Below, in pieces: positions 25,201 to 32,465 of a stretch of DNA of 42,442 nt. The notes beneath the pieces were generated by a model. The model was not told the origin of the DNA and did no database searches. It was given only the letters and a program-made list of their open reading frames with translations. A program made the position numbers and the translations under genes. Source of the DNA: Methylococcales bacterium (GTDB lineage Bacteria > Pseudomonadota > Gammaproteobacteria > Methylococcales > Methylomonadaceae). Positions within the stretch are counted from its first letter, which is position 1. Each line of letters opens with the position of its first letter. The stretch is from positions 1-42,442 of the forward strand of contig SHZG01000002.1 in assembly GCA_009692395.1 (NCBI GenBank). The letters are read 5' to 3'.

Positions 25201-25828
25201 TTCCAGAGCCAGCACGAAAGAAGTGACGCTAGAAGATTTCAGTCGCTTTTTCGCGCAAGGTGGCATTGTTGATACGTTTTTTAGTAAAAATTTACAAGCG
25301 TTCGTTGATACTAGTGGCAAAAGTTGGAGCATGATAACGCAAAATAATCAGGCGATCGCTATTTCATCAGGGGCGTTGGCGCAACTGCAAGCGGCAACTA
25401 AAATGCGGCAACTATTTTTTGCAGGGGGTGGCACAGCACCTTTAGTCAAGTTTAATCTGAAGCCGTTATCGTTAGATCCCAATGCGACAGCGTTTTCGCT
25501 GACAATTGAAGGGCAGCAAAGTAAACTTAGCCCAACTGAAATGGGTAAAAGTGCGCCTTTTTCATGGCCTGGAACAGATGGCAGTCGTTTAGTCAGTTTT
25601 GGTTTTGATACCAAAGATGGCAAAAAATTACATAAAGAAATTGAAGGGCAATGGGCTTGGTTCAGAGCATTAGATATGGCGCGTATTCAAAAAATTGACC
25701 AAACTAAATACCTGCTGACCTTCGAGATAGATGGGCTACAAGCCCGTTATGAACTCAGTGCCAGTAGTGTGGATAATCCATTCTCATTGGGTGTATTTGA
25801 TACCGTTCGCTTTCCATCGAGTCTGTAA
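22286..25828 (+). CDS. tssM: T6SS membrane complex protein TssM (IcmF)
   Basis: TssM spans the envelope and forms the trans-membrane channel complex with TssL. The 1180-residue protein has two N-terminal membrane helices (about residues 10-65). A cytoplasmic NTPase-like domain follows with Walker A GPPGSGKT (K138) and the LLDTAGRYVTQDS segment. A third helix lies near 450-470, and then comes a large periplasmic part ending in a beta-rich C-terminal domain (FSWPGTDGSRLVSFGF). Length is typical. AAGGA precedes ATG 22286, 16 bp after tssL. The Walker A motif is intact, whereas some TssM proteins have lost it. The outer-membrane partner TssJ is not encoded nearby. Confidence 0.96.
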   Translation: MRTVIDFFKKKWVIQLLGIIALSLLIWFFGPLIAVAGHVPLESDMVRRFVILTIVMLWVVLILLMQLNANRANAQMADELVAPADALARAADAEINTIANNFDVALQALKKGAKNAKGQNYLYDLPWYIIIGPPGSGKTTALINSGLEFPLADKFGKGAVRGVGGTRNCDWWFTDQAVLLDTAGRYVTQDSHEAVDKAAWLGFLDLLKKHRPRRPVNGVLITMSLSDLLRQTEEERSLHAQSIRQRIEELHTQFGIRFPIYMLFTKADLVAGFNDFFATLSKEEREQVWGVTFPAEDPNNPVDMIARVGNDFDELLARINAHLPRRLQEERDLSRRNLIFGFPQRIALLREGLLSFLQECYGENRYQTAPYLRGVYLTSGTQEGTPIDRLMGMLANTFKLDRVNVPLFSGKGKSYFITRLLKEVIFEEALLVGMNPRLERLQTLMRQGIYVGSLAIIILMSGLWLTSYNKNQTALAELDKQIDAYNTVATATPNWQTDFAALLKRMNAMQTITQMYPDDVPWLMTFGLYQGDKLQPVIIETYDTLLQKQFLPLIKTRLEQRIRDNMGNPDILYSLLETYLMLGDSKRFKAESVSPWVKVDWETTYATDTDTQEKLFGHLNVLLKLPLEKQQLDERLIAAARGILNQIPVAQQVYMRIKNDAVQTKTQDFTLQDALGINADRVFATKNGTLAGKTIPYLFTYDGFYKSFLKESKEQAEDSITGSWVLDDSAKADVIDSDKLQETIRDYYYQDYIKYWDELLASLTIKPVGNAQQAVEVLEFASASDSPLRRLLDALNKETSLTVKPASPEDTAKNVQASGLVSVDSRVTKALALAKKEGDAGQPATPLGSVVEEHYKDLTVLVKSSAAGAPVPLDRPMDILKQLYVHMISLSGTSNVGGEAIKIAAQSGGGDPVAQMKAESAHLPEPLKSMTQALAEGNQDVIFDSSKSQLSRLWQSEVMPLYSSGIQGLYPFSRASTKEVTLEDFSRFFAQGGIVDTFFSKNLQAFVDTSGKSWSMITQNNQAIAISSGALAQLQAATKMRQLFFAGGGTAPLVKFNLKPLSLDPNATAFSLTIEGQQSKLSPTEMGKSAPFSWPGTDGSRLVSFGFDTKDGKKLHKEIEGQWAWFRALDMARIQKIDQTKYLLTFEIDGLQARYELSASSVDNPFSLGVFDTVRFPSSL

Positions 25829-25830
25829 TT

Positions 25831-27336
25831 GTGAATACAATCATTGGTTTTTACGGCAAGTTACCCATCATTGGCGATTTTGTCTCTCGACGCTTGCCTA
25901 ATACATTTATTAATCCTTGGGATAGTTGGCTGCAAAATGCTATCGCTGCCAGTCGTGAAGAACTGGGTAATGACTGGTTAAATAGTTATTTAACCAGCCC
26001 GATATGGCGATTTTTATTGAGTGCGGGGGTGTGTGGTGACAAAGCAGTTGCGGGTATCGTCATGCCTAGTGTTGATAGAGTTGGGCGGTATTTTCCTCTG
26101 ACCGTGGCAGTGGTATTTGAACAATCACCTGCATTGCCGTTTTTATTTACTGCGGGCAATACTTGGTTTGAACAGCTCGAAGATGCCGCTTTATCTGGAT
26201 TGGAGGGCAATCTGGATATTAATGCCTTCGATCAACTGATTCAATCTATTCCTGTGTTTCCAGTCCCCCTAAATCCGTCATCTAGGCAACAACCGTCTGG
26301 TGAGAAAAAATCGTTTTATATAGAGATGGATAATATTGGGCAAATGGGCGATGCGTTTGTTGGGCTCAATGCAAAACTATTAACCAGCTTTATGTCGGGT
26401 TATTGTCTATGGAGTAACGAAGGTTCAGATCATGTCGCTCCCGCATTATTGGCTTGTGAAGGCTTGCCACCTGTCGGTAGTTTTAGTGACTTTTTAACAA
26501 ACAGAGTGAATCAGGAATACTTTACGCCTTCTGAGCTTGCGCATGAATTACTCGACCACAACAACCCTAATGTGACGACTATGGAAGAACAGCAAAGTTT
26601 AAGCAGTATTCTTGCCAGCAATCACCCCGTTGAGCCTTGCTGGCAATCATGGGGAATTACTGATACAGGTAAGCGACGCAAGCATAATGAAGATTCGTTA
26701 TTAAATAGACCTAAAGCGAATTTATGGGTGGTTGCTGACGGTATGGGTGGGCATAAAGCGGGCGATGTTGCTAGCCAACGAATTGTTAATGCCCTGAAAG
26801 ATTTATTACCTACTAAACCACTTGAAAATTATATAAAAGCAGTAGACAATTGCCTGCAAGATGTTAATATCCAATTACGGCAATTGGCAGTTAAAGAATA
26901 TGGTAATCAGCTGGTTGGGAGTACCGTAGTCGCGTTGATTTGCGAGGTACAGCAGTGTGCTTTTTTATGGGCAGGGGACAGTCGCTTATATCGGTTACGC
27001 GGCAATAAACTACAGCAGCTCACTCAAGATCATTGTGCTGACAATGAGCAAGATTCCTCAGCTTGGTCAGTTAAAAGTTCTAATATCATCACTCGCGCGA
27101 TTGGTGCAGATGATCAGCTGGCGTTAGATATAGACATTATTGATGTGCTTGAAGGCGATGTTTTTTTATTATCGAGTGATGGTTTAGATAAAGAAATGAG
27201 TTTTAATGAAATTGAGCATATAATGCAAACCCAAGCCCTTCCAGATATTGCTGAAGCCTTGATTAACGAGGTCTTAGCACGTGGTGCGAGGGATAATGTC
27301 ACCGTTATTATCGTAAGCAAAGAAAGTATTTCGTAA
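25831..27336 (+). CDS. TagF-PppA fusion: T6SS regulator plus PP2C phosphatase
   Basis: This fusion joins two negative regulators that are separate genes in Pseudomonas. The 501-residue protein starts with a TagF/ImpM domain (about residues 1-230; GFYGKLPIIGDFVSRRLP, PIWRFLLSAGVCG, GRYFPLTV). It ends with a PP2C-type phosphatase (about 265-500) with all metal-site motifs: KRRKHNEDS, VVADGMGGH, FLWAGDSRLYRLR, LLSSDGLD and GARDNVTVI. PppA removes phosphate placed by PpkA, and TagF represses secretion post-translationally. The start is GTG 25831, two bases after the tssM stop, so coupling is likely. A TagF-PppA fusion is known in Agrobacterium, so the architecture itself is not new. Confidence 0.94.
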   Translation: MNTIIGFYGKLPIIGDFVSRRLPNTFINPWDSWLQNAIAASREELGNDWLNSYLTSPIWRFLLSAGVCGDKAVAGIVMPSVDRVGRYFPLTVAVVFEQSPALPFLFTAGNTWFEQLEDAALSGLEGNLDINAFDQLIQSIPVFPVPLNPSSRQQPSGEKKSFYIEMDNIGQMGDAFVGLNAKLLTSFMSGYCLWSNEGSDHVAPALLACEGLPPVGSFSDFLTNRVNQEYFTPSELAHELLDHNNPNVTTMEEQQSLSSILASNHPVEPCWQSWGITDTGKRRKHNEDSLLNRPKANLWVVADGMGGHKAGDVASQRIVNALKDLLPTKPLENYIKAVDNCLQDVNIQLRQLAVKEYGNQLVGSTVVALICEVQQCAFLWAGDSRLYRLRGNKLQQLTQDHCADNEQDSSAWSVKSSNIITRAIGADDQLALDIDIIDVLEGDVFLLSSDGLDKEMSFNEIEHIMQTQALPDIAEALINEVLARGARDNVTVIIVSKESIS

Positions 27337-27362
27337 ACGCTACAAATTTAGGAGAAATGGTA

Positions 27363-28418
27363 GTGGCTATTGATATTGATGCGTATTTGAAGGACATAGA
27401 TCCCGATAATGTCTGCGGTAAGGATTTGCAATATGACCCCAAGTTTATCGAACTTGAACAGGCGATTAAAGGCAAACCCGAACAGCAAATGGGTGGTACT
27501 GTTACCGAAGCAGAGCCGCCTAATTGGCGGGATGTAAGAAAGCAATGTGAGGCATTATTATCACGCACCATTGATTTGCGCGTTCTGGTTTATTACTTAC
27601 GTGCCCTCGTCGCACTTGAGGGGGTTTTAGGCTTACAAGATGGCTTGACACTGATTAGAACCCTCGTTGAAAATCGCTGGGACACTCTGCATCCTCAACT
27701 TGATCCCGATGATGATCACGACCCCACTGAAAGAATTAATACCCTCGTTTCCCTATGCGACCATGACATCATGCTCTGGCCGCTACAACAAACCCCCCTA
27801 CTTGAATCCAAGTCACTCGGACGCTTTAATTTTCGTCAAGTCAGCATTGCCTCTGGCAAATCCACCGCTACCAGAAATGAAAAAGAAGTCAATCATGCCA
27901 CCATTGATGGTGCTGTTCAAGAATGTGAAGTAGCGTACTTACAGAAAACTTTGCAAGCAATTACCGTCAGTCTTGACAACCTCGATCAATTAGAAAATGC
28001 AGTAACTGATTATGTCGGTATCACTGAAGCACCCAGCTTTGCTGCATTACGCAATTTTTTAAAAGAATGCAAAGTATTTTTAATAGCGGCTCTTGAAACA
28101 AAAGGTGTTAGTGGTGATGCTGACGCTAATCAAGAGTTAATCACCGATGAAGATGTATCAGCAGCCGATGGTGTTACTGCCGCTTCAGCAAAATCAATAT
28201 CCGGCTCTATTAACAGCAATCAAGATGTAATAAAAACCCTGAACATGGTTTGTGATTATTACAAAAAATACGAACGATCAAGCCCCGTGCCACTATTTAT
28301 TGAACGTGCGATAAAATTGGTCGGTAAAAATTTTATGGATGCCCTCAAAGATGTTGCCCCCGCTGGAATCGATGAGGCTAGGTTTCTTTTGGGCAAGCAA
28401 AACGAAGAAGATATGTAA
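27363..28418 (+). CDS. tssA: T6SS assembly cap protein TssA (ImpA)
   Basis: TssA guides baseplate docking and sheath polymerisation. The protein is 351 residues from GTG 27363. The N-terminal ImpA_N domain spans about residues 1-160 (GKDLQYDPKFIELEQAIKG, PPNWRDVRKQCEALLSRTIDLRV, LTLIRTLVENRWDTLHP). A helical middle follows. The short C-terminal domain (CDYYKKYERSSPVPLFIERA, FMDALKDVAP) is the short-type TssA, as in H1-T6SS. An ATG at 27357 is in frame but only 2 bases from the GGAG. The GTG has the ideal 8-base spacing, so I prefer it. The gene begins the sheath-tube-baseplate segment. Confidence 0.95.
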   Translation: MAIDIDAYLKDIDPDNVCGKDLQYDPKFIELEQAIKGKPEQQMGGTVTEAEPPNWRDVRKQCEALLSRTIDLRVLVYYLRALVALEGVLGLQDGLTLIRTLVENRWDTLHPQLDPDDDHDPTERINTLVSLCDHDIMLWPLQQTPLLESKSLGRFNFRQVSIASGKSTATRNEKEVNHATIDGAVQECEVAYLQKTLQAITVSLDNLDQLENAVTDYVGITEAPSFAALRNFLKECKVFLIAALETKGVSGDADANQELITDEDVSAADGVTAASAKSISGSINSNQDVIKTLNMVCDYYKKYERSSPVPLFIERAIKLVGKNFMDALKDVAPAGIDEARFLLGKQNEEDM

Positions 28419-28447
28419 CATTAACAATAATTAAGTGGAGGTGTTAA

Positions 28448-28972
28448 ATGGCACAAAGTAGTCAAAAATTTATAGCGCGTAATCGTTGCCCTCGAGTTCA
28501 AATCGAATATGATGTTGAATTATATGGTGCTGAAAAAAAGGTACAACTTCCTTTCATCATGGGTGTGTTAGCTGATTTATCAGGCAATCCCTCCGATCCT
28601 CTCGCCCCTGTTGGTGAGCGCAAACTACTAGAAATTGATGTCGATAATTTCGATGAACGATTGAAAGCAATGAAACCTAGAGTAGCTTTTCGAGTACCTA
28701 ACACTCTCACTGGCGAAGGTAATCTAAATGTTGATATTACCTTTCAAAGCATGGATGACTTTTCCCCAGCGGCAATTGCTAGAAAAGTCGCGGGCTTAGA
28801 CAAATTAATGGAAGCAAGAACGCAACTGGCAAATTTAGTCACTTATATGGATGGTAAAGAAGGCGCGGAAGACTTAATTGCCAAAGTGCTTAAAGACCCC
28901 GCTTTATTACAATCGTTAGTCGCAGCACCCAAAGCTACCGATACTGCTGAAACTCAAGAAGGCGGAGAATAA
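28448..28972 (+). CDS. tssB: T6SS contractile sheath small subunit TssB (VipA)
   Basis: TssB pairs with TssC to build the contractile sheath around the Hcp tube. At 174 residues it has the family's usual length. Motifs are the opening SQKFIARNRCPRVQIEYDVE, the LPFIMGVLADLSG stretch, KLLEIDVDNFDERLKAM and the DDFSPAAIARKV segment. A strong GGAGG site precedes ATG 28448. It is followed by tssC after 3 bp, as expected for subunits made in equal amounts. Confidence 0.97.
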   Translation: MAQSSQKFIARNRCPRVQIEYDVELYGAEKKVQLPFIMGVLADLSGNPSDPLAPVGERKLLEIDVDNFDERLKAMKPRVAFRVPNTLTGEGNLNVDITFQSMDDFSPAAIARKVAGLDKLMEARTQLANLVTYMDGKEGAEDLIAKVLKDPALLQSLVAAPKATDTAETQEGGE

Positions 28973-28975
28973 GTC

Positions 28976-30472
28976 ATGGCAGAGTTAGAAAATGAAGTAG
29001 CCGCACAACCCACAGGGCAAGTGGAGGAAACCAGCGATTTTTCTCTATTGCTGAATAAAGAGTTTAAACCCAAATCAGACAGAGCCAAGGCAGAAGTTGA
29101 AAATGCCGTGCAGACATTGGCGACGTTTGTCCTAAAAGATACCTCCGTGGTATCGGATGATGCTATTGCCTCAATCAGTGCAATTATTGCGCAAATTGAC
29201 AAAAAATTAACCGAACAAATCAATCTGATTCTGCATAATGAAGACTTTCAAAAACTGGAAGGCTCATGGCGCGGACTGCACTACATGGTCAATAACACTG
29301 AGACCGATGAGATGCTTAAAATCAGAGTGATGAACATCTCTAAAAAAGAACTGGCTAAAACCCTGAAAAAATACAAAGGTATTTCGTGGGATCAAAGTCC
29401 ATTATTCAAAAAAATCTACGAAGAAGAATTTGGTCAATTTGGTGGTGAACCGTTCGGCTGTTTAATGGGTGATTATCACTTCGACCATTCACCACAAGAT
29501 GTTGAGCTCTTAGCGCAAGTCGCACAAATTTCTGCTGCCTCCCATGCTCCCTTTATTGCAGGTGTCTCTCCGACTACACTGCAAATGGAATCATGGAGTG
29601 AACTCGCTAATCCACGCGATTTAACCAAGATATTTTCTACGCCTGATTATGCCGCGTGGCGATCATTGCGTGAATCGGATGATTCCAGATACCTTGGTTT
29701 GGCAATGCCGCGTTTTCTGTCCAGACTGCCTTATGGTGCTAAAACCGACCCTGTGGATGAATTCGATTTTGAAGAAGACACCGAGGCCGCGCATAGCAAA
29801 AATTACACTTGGACAAATGCCGCTTACGCGATGGCAACCAATATCAATCGTTCCTTTAAACTATACGGCTGGTGTTCCAGAATTCGTGGTATTGAATCAG
29901 GCGGTGCAGTAGAAAACCTGCCTGTGCATTCGTTTCCTACCGATGATGGGGGCGTAGACATGAAATGCCCCACCGAAATCGCTATTAGTGACCGTCGTGA
30001 AGCAGAACTGGCAAAAGCGGGATTTATGCCGCTGATACACAAAAAGAACTCTGATTTTGCCGCGTTCATCGGTGCGCAATCCTTACAGAAACCTGCCGAA
30101 TATGATGATCCCGATGCCACTGCAAACGCTAATTTGGCGGCTCGCTTGCCTTATTTGTTTGCCACCTGTCGTTTTGCGCATTACTTAAAATGTATCGTGC
30201 GTGACAAGATTGGTTCGTTTAAAGAAAAAGACGATATGCAGCGTTGGCTTAATGATTGGATTATGCAGTATGTTGATGGTAATCCAGCGACCTCCAGTGA
30301 AACTACTAAAGCGATGAAGCCCTTAGCGGCAGCCGAGGTACGAGTAGAAGAAGTAGAAGGTAATCCAGGTTACTATCGGTCGCAGTTTTTCTTGCGTCCA
30401 CATTATCAGCTTGAAGGTTTAACCGTTTCTTTGCGTTTGGTTTCTAAGTTGCCTTCAGCTAAAGCTGGTTAG
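28976..30472 (+). CDS. tssC: T6SS contractile sheath large subunit TssC (VipB)
   Basis: TssC forms the main mass of the sheath and carries the N-terminal helix that ClpV grips after contraction. It is 498 residues, the usual size. Landmarks are KLEGSWRGLHYMVNNTETDEMLKI, FGGEPFGCLMGDYHFDHSPQD, PRFLSRLPYG and the GAVENLPVHSFPTDDGG segment. It also has HYLKCIVRDKIGSF and a C-terminal FLRPHYQLEGLTVSLRLVS. It sits directly after tssB with GGAG overlapping the end of tssB. A 100-bp gap with a small hairpin separates it from hcp. Confidence 0.97.
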   Translation: MAELENEVAAQPTGQVEETSDFSLLLNKEFKPKSDRAKAEVENAVQTLATFVLKDTSVVSDDAIASISAIIAQIDKKLTEQINLILHNEDFQKLEGSWRGLHYMVNNTETDEMLKIRVMNISKKELAKTLKKYKGISWDQSPLFKKIYEEEFGQFGGEPFGCLMGDYHFDHSPQDVELLAQVAQISAASHAPFIAGVSPTTLQMESWSELANPRDLTKIFSTPDYAAWRSLRESDDSRYLGLAMPRFLSRLPYGAKTDPVDEFDFEEDTEAAHSKNYTWTNAAYAMATNINRSFKLYGWCSRIRGIESGGAVENLPVHSFPTDDGGVDMKCPTEIAISDRREAELAKAGFMPLIHKKNSDFAAFIGAQSLQKPAEYDDPDATANANLAARLPYLFATCRFAHYLKCIVRDKIGSFKEKDDMQRWLNDWIMQYVDGNPATSSETTKAMKPLAAAEVRVEEVEGNPGYYRSQFFLRPHYQLEGLTVSLRLVSKLPSAKAG

Positions 30473-30495
30473 ATTTAAAACTTGCCCAGAAAGGA

Positions 30496-30533
30496 GTCCG
30501 GATTTAGGGGTGAGAACGGAACAACCACCGGAC
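30496..30533 (+). promoter_or_regulatory. Possible hairpin in the tssC-hcp spacer
   Basis: GTCCGG (30496-30501) and CCGGAC (30528-30533) could form a 6-bp stem around a 26-base loop. It lies in the 100-bp spacer before hcp, where a processing site or extra control would make sense for a highly produced tube protein. The stem is short, so this is only a candidate. Confidence 0.3.
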
Positions 30534-30572
30534 AATCATTTACAATTAACTTAGTAATAAAGGAGAACAGCC

Positions 30573-31061
30573 ATGGCGATGGATATGTTTTTAAAAATTG
30601 AAAGTCCTGGAATCAAAGGCGAATCGCAAGACGATAAGCATAAAGGGGAAATTGATGTGCTGGCATGGAGTTGGGGTGCGTCTAATTCTGGCAACGCCCA
30701 TTATGGTGGTGGTGCAGGTGCTGGTAAAGTCAATGTACAAGATATATCGCTTACCAAATACATCGAAAAATCGAGTACCGATTTGATGTTGTCTACTTGT
30801 AATGGTCAGCATCACGCGACCGTCACGCTGGTCGTCAGAAAAGCGGGTACTAAGCCCGTGGAATATTTAAAAATCACGCTGACTGAAGTGTTAATTACGT
30901 CATTAAGTACAGGTGGTTCTGGTGGTGAGGATAGACTGACTGAAAATATCACCCTAAATTTTGCCAAGTTCAAGGTGGAATACACGCCACAAAAGGCAGA
31001 CGGTACGTCAGAAGCGGTTCAAACCGTCGGTTGGGATATTGCCGCAAACATCAAAATGTAA
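30573..31061 (+). CDS. hcp: T6SS tube protein Hcp (TssD)
   Basis: Hcp hexamers stack into the tube that is fired with the spike and can carry small effectors in the lumen. At 162 residues it has the length of Pseudomonas Hcp1. Motifs are MDMFLKIESPGIKGESQDDKH, the IDVLAWSWGASNSG strand, the extended loop with GGGAGAGKVNVQD, and EYLKITLTEVLITS. It ends in WDIAANIKM without an extension domain. AAGGAG precedes ATG 30573. A strong intrinsic terminator 25 bases after its stop suggests that hcp mRNA is made in excess of the genes downstream. Confidence 0.98.
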   Translation: MAMDMFLKIESPGIKGESQDDKHKGEIDVLAWSWGASNSGNAHYGGGAGAGKVNVQDISLTKYIEKSSTDLMLSTCNGQHHATVTLVVRKAGTKPVEYLKITLTEVLITSLSTGGSGGEDRLTENITLNFAKFKVEYTPQKADGTSEAVQTVGWDIAANIKM

Positions 31062-31084
31062 CGTTTAGCTTGACTGTAGAAGCG

Positions 31085-31118
31085 ATGTGCCCGTTTTTGT
31101 TCGGGCGCATTTCTTTTT
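31085..31118 (+). terminator. Rho-independent terminator after hcp
   Basis: A 9-bp stem with one G-U pair (31085-31093 with 31102-31110, core GCCCG / CGGGC) and an 8-base loop is followed by TTTCTTTTT at 31110-31118. It lies within the operon, between hcp and tagJ, so partial termination would lower expression of tagJ and the baseplate genes. Confidence 0.8.
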
Positions 31119-31152
31119 GGCTACAATCACTACTATCGTAAGGAGTGTCGCA

Positions 31153-31953
31153 ATGCTTTTACAAGCGGAACAAAACTTAATTCAAGGCGATTTGCCAGCC
31201 GCTTTGTTGAATTTACAGGCAGCAATTCGAAAAAATGCCGCTGATGCCAAGCTCAGAACTTTTTTATTTCAGCTTCTCACTGTATTAGGTGACTGGGACA
31301 AAGCCTTAACGCAACTGAATATAGCAGGTGATTTGGATGCGGCTAATCTCGCGATGGTGCAAGCCTATCGAGAAGCCATTGCCTGTGAAGTATTACGCAA
31401 ACAAATTTTTCACGGCAAAAAAACTCCCTTAGTATTTGGTCAACCCGAACAATGGATTGCCTTATTACAACAAGCCCTGACCTTAAACATTGATGGGCTA
31501 CACAAAGAAGCCCAAACCCTGCGTGATGAAGCCTTTGAACTCGCGCCTGTTACGGCTGGCACAATTAACGGTGTAGCCTTTGAATGGATAGCCGATGCCG
31601 ATGTTCGTTTAGGCCCTGTGCTGGAGGCGATTGTTAATGGTCGTTATTACTGGATTCCTTTTTCCCACATTCAAGAAATTCAAATTGAAGAACCTGCTGA
31701 TTTGCGTGATGTGGTTTGGATGCCCGCGCATTTTGTTTGGACAAATGGTGGCGAGGCTTATGGATTAATTCCGACCCGTTACCCAGATTCAGAAAATTCC
31801 GAAGATTCAGCACTACGCCTTGCGCGTAAAACCGATTGGACAGAACTGAATGAGGCAACTTTCATTGGTTTAGGACAACGCTTGTTAAGCACTAATGAAG
31901 ATGATTACGCACTCATGGACATTCGTGAAATAAAATTTAACGCTGTGATGTAA
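31153..31953 (+). CDS. tagJ: T6SS accessory protein TagJ (ImpE/SciE)
   Basis: TagJ is an accessory protein that binds the sheath subunit TssB and tunes ClpV-dependent sheath recycling. The protein is 266 residues from ATG 31153. It has a TPR-like helical N-terminal part (LLQAEQNLIQGDLPAALLNLQAAIRKNA) and a C-terminal beta-rich ImpE domain (FEWIADADVRLGPVLEAIVNGRYYWIPF, EPADLRDVVWMPAHFVWTNGG, GLIPTRYP). AGGAG lies 7 bases before the start. A longer frame from 31087 reads through the hcp terminator and is rejected. Presence of TagJ fits the H1-like or Imp-like T6SS group. Confidence 0.93.
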   Translation: MLLQAEQNLIQGDLPAALLNLQAAIRKNAADAKLRTFLFQLLTVLGDWDKALTQLNIAGDLDAANLAMVQAYREAIACEVLRKQIFHGKKTPLVFGQPEQWIALLQQALTLNIDGLHKEAQTLRDEAFELAPVTAGTINGVAFEWIADADVRLGPVLEAIVNGRYYWIPFSHIQEIQIEEPADLRDVVWMPAHFVWTNGGEAYGLIPTRYPDSENSEDSALRLARKTDWTELNEATFIGLGQRLLSTNEDDYALMDIREIKFNAVM

Positions 31954-31958
31954 CAGTC

Positions 31959-32462
31959 GTGGCTGAATTAACGCAAAAAGAACGCCTGCAACCCTCGCTA
32001 TTAGATCGCCTAGCCGATGACGCGCCTGAAAAAGAACAAGAATCACGCGAACAACGGGTTTTATCAATCAGTAAACTGCGTCAATGTGTATTGAGAGACT
32101 GCGCGTGGTTATTAAATACTCGCACACTAGACACAATTCAAAATCTGGATGACTATCCATTAGTCAGTCATTCAGTTGTTAATTATGGTATTCATGATTT
32201 AGTCGGTACAATATTATCCAGTGCTGATGTCCCCGACATACAAAAACAGATACGCCAAGCAATCTGGGATTTTGAACCAAGAATTTTTCCAGCATCCGTG
32301 GTGGTAAAAGTGTCAGTCTCAGACAATGAGATGAATCACAATGCCATGACCTTTGACATTGAAGGCGATCTTTGGGCGCAGCCGTTGCCGTTACGTCTGT
32401 ATCTTAGAACCGAATTGGATTTAGAAACAGGCAGTATGGCTATTATAGACAGGGGGGGTTAA
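31959..32462 (+). CDS. tssE: T6SS baseplate wedge protein TssE (gp25-like)
   Basis: TssE is the gp25-like baseplate protein that nucleates the sheath. The 167-residue protein has the opening SLLDRLADDAPEK and ISKLRQCVLRDCAWLLNT. It also has the conserved gp25 core SVVNYGIHDLVG and a final strand block (FDIEGDLWAQPLPLRLYLRTELDLETG). The start is GTG 31959, five bases after the tagJ stop, with no good Shine-Dalgarno sequence, which suggests translational coupling. An EPRIFP segment, conserved in the family, is present. Confidence 0.95.
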   Translation: MAELTQKERLQPSLLDRLADDAPEKEQESREQRVLSISKLRQCVLRDCAWLLNTRTLDTIQNLDDYPLVSHSVVNYGIHDLVGTILSSADVPDIQKQIRQAIWDFEPRIFPASVVVKVSVSDNEMNHNAMTFDIEGDLWAQPLPLRLYLRTELDLETGSMAIIDRGG

Positions 32463-32465
32463 GCA

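Noticed and set aside
31087..31153. Longer N-terminus for TagJ starting at 31087
   Set aside because: It would be translated from the hcp terminator hairpin. The start at 31153 has AGGAG at good spacing and matches the family.
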